Origin: Lachnospiraceae bacterium
GTDB lineage: Bacteria; Bacillota_A; Clostridia; Lachnospirales; Lachnospiraceae
Assembly (NCBI GenBank): GCA_017464045.1
Contig: JAFUEG010000013.1
Span: 1-16,001, forward strand
Length of the DNA stretch: 16,001 nt
Direction of reading: 5' to 3'
The first letter of the stretch is position 1. Each line of letters opens with the position of its first letter. The notes under the pieces are model-generated. The model was not told where the DNA came from and did not search any database. It saw nothing but the letters and a program-made list of their open reading frames with translations. Positions 15,575-16,001 of this stretch are shown in pieces. Both the position numbers and the translations under genes were made by a program.

Positions 15575-15590
15575 TGGGCGCACTTGCCCA
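15575..15590 (-). promoter_or_regulatory. GC-rich hairpin in the giant-gene leader
   Basis: TGGGC-N6-GCCCA, conspicuous in very AT-rich DNA, about 15 nt after the predicted transcription start and followed on the minus strand by ATTTTTAG. The 5-bp stem with a T tract could be an early terminator/attenuator, a 5' stabilising hairpin or a protein operator. Confidence 0.5.
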
Positions 15591-15611
15591 AAATAAATAA
15601 ACCTACTTTAC

Positions 15612-15640
15612 ATAATATCGGATTTTATGTGAATTTGCAA
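15612..15640 (-). promoter_or_regulatory. Promoter of the giant surface-protein gene
   Basis: On the minus strand TTGCAA (15635-15640), a 17-bp spacer and TATTAT (15612-15617). The start would be near 15605, giving a 5' leader of about 145 nt. Confidence 0.65.
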
Positions 15641-15798
15641 CACCTATTTTTTGTAAAAATGTGCCGAAAAAACGTTATTCAAAGCCATTTTCAAGGCATT
15701 TCACAACATCTTGTACTATTATCTTAAAGCAAAAGCCATATCTAGTTTTGGTTACATAACTAAAAAATGAAAAATTAGATTATGCAAAGCAAGAAGAA

Positions 15799-15850
15799 AA
15801 AAAGGATATCCCACACTTGCATTTATGCAAAAATGTAGGATATCCTTTTT
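15799..15850 (-). terminator. Intrinsic terminator of the PII gene
   Basis: A 13-bp perfect stem (15799-15811 with 15838-15850, core GGATATCC) flanked by an A run and a T run, with an inner TTGCAT/ATGCAA stem in the loop (15817-15830). It starts 22 nt after the PII stop. The same structure could work in the plus direction too. Confidence 0.85.
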
Positions 15851-15872
15851 ATTTACATCAGAATAGTAAAGT

Positions 15873-16001
<129 letters not shown>

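Larger units (their letters stand above)
15475..15798. other. Intergenic leader and promoter region of the giant gene
   Basis: No gene seen on either strand. Besides the promoter and the GC-rich hairpin given separately, it holds an AT-only dyad AAAATATAT-G-ATATATTTT (15524-15542) and an imperfect GTTAcATAAC dyad near 15751-15760. I looked for cyclic-di-GMP and other riboswitch cores on the minus strand and saw none. Confidence 0.6.

Noticed and set aside
15475..15798. Cyclic-di-GMP riboswitch ahead of the giant adhesin gene
   Set aside because: Such switches are common before adhesin genes, but I find none of the conserved GEMM core motifs on the minus strand.

Overview
The window looks like part of a chromosome from a low-GC, anaerobic Gram-positive bacterium, most likely Bacillota in or near the Lachnospiraceae. 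The evidence is AT-rich intergenic DNA, strong AGGAGG-type ribosome binding sites, intrinsic terminators, an archaeal/clostridial-type LeuC, and a very large surface protein with Cna/SpaA/pilin-type domains and a QTGD-type sorting signal. The taxonomic call is inference from protein style; there is no rRNA here.

Left part (1-4500). leuC and leuD, the two subunits of 3-isopropylmalate dehydratase, lie on the minus strand. They are transcribed away from a LysR-type regulator gene on the plus strand. The roughly 540 bp between leuC and lysR holds two separate things. One is a 267-bp imperfect palindrome bounded by TA (1889-2155), which looks like a MITE inserted in the leuC leader. The other is a cluster of short dyads centred at 2198, 2228 and 2248, which fits a LysR-regulator operator. 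The middle dyad reads ATAA-N7-TTAT, the form bound by CcpC/CidR-like LysR proteins. lysR converges, with only 6 bp between stop codons, on a gene for an EamA/DMT 10-helix transporter that has its own near-consensus promoter.

Middle and right part (4455-15640). One gene of 10,950 bp on the minus strand encodes a 3,649-residue secreted, wall-anchored giant protein. In order it has a signal peptide, a purely acidic linker, an adhesin-like tip, five Cna-A-like domains, one SpaA-like domain, one pilin-like domain, eight FctA/Spy0128-like pilin domains, ten SpaA/CnaB domains, a Pro/Thr-rich wall linker, a VQTGD sorting signal, a membrane helix and a basic tail. By eye, 24 of these domains keep a Lys-acid-Asn/Asp triad suited to intramolecular isopeptide bonds. 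Three chemistries appear to be used in three successive zones. The protein resembles a whole pilus fused into one polypeptide. It has its own promoter, a 5' leader of about 145 nt with a GC-rich hairpin, and a strong terminator.

Right edge (15799-16001). The C-terminal 42 residues of a PII nitrogen-regulatory protein on the minus strand, followed by its intrinsic terminator.

The leu/lysR block is probably one regulatory unit. The transporter, giant adhesin and PII gene each appear to be separate transcription units.
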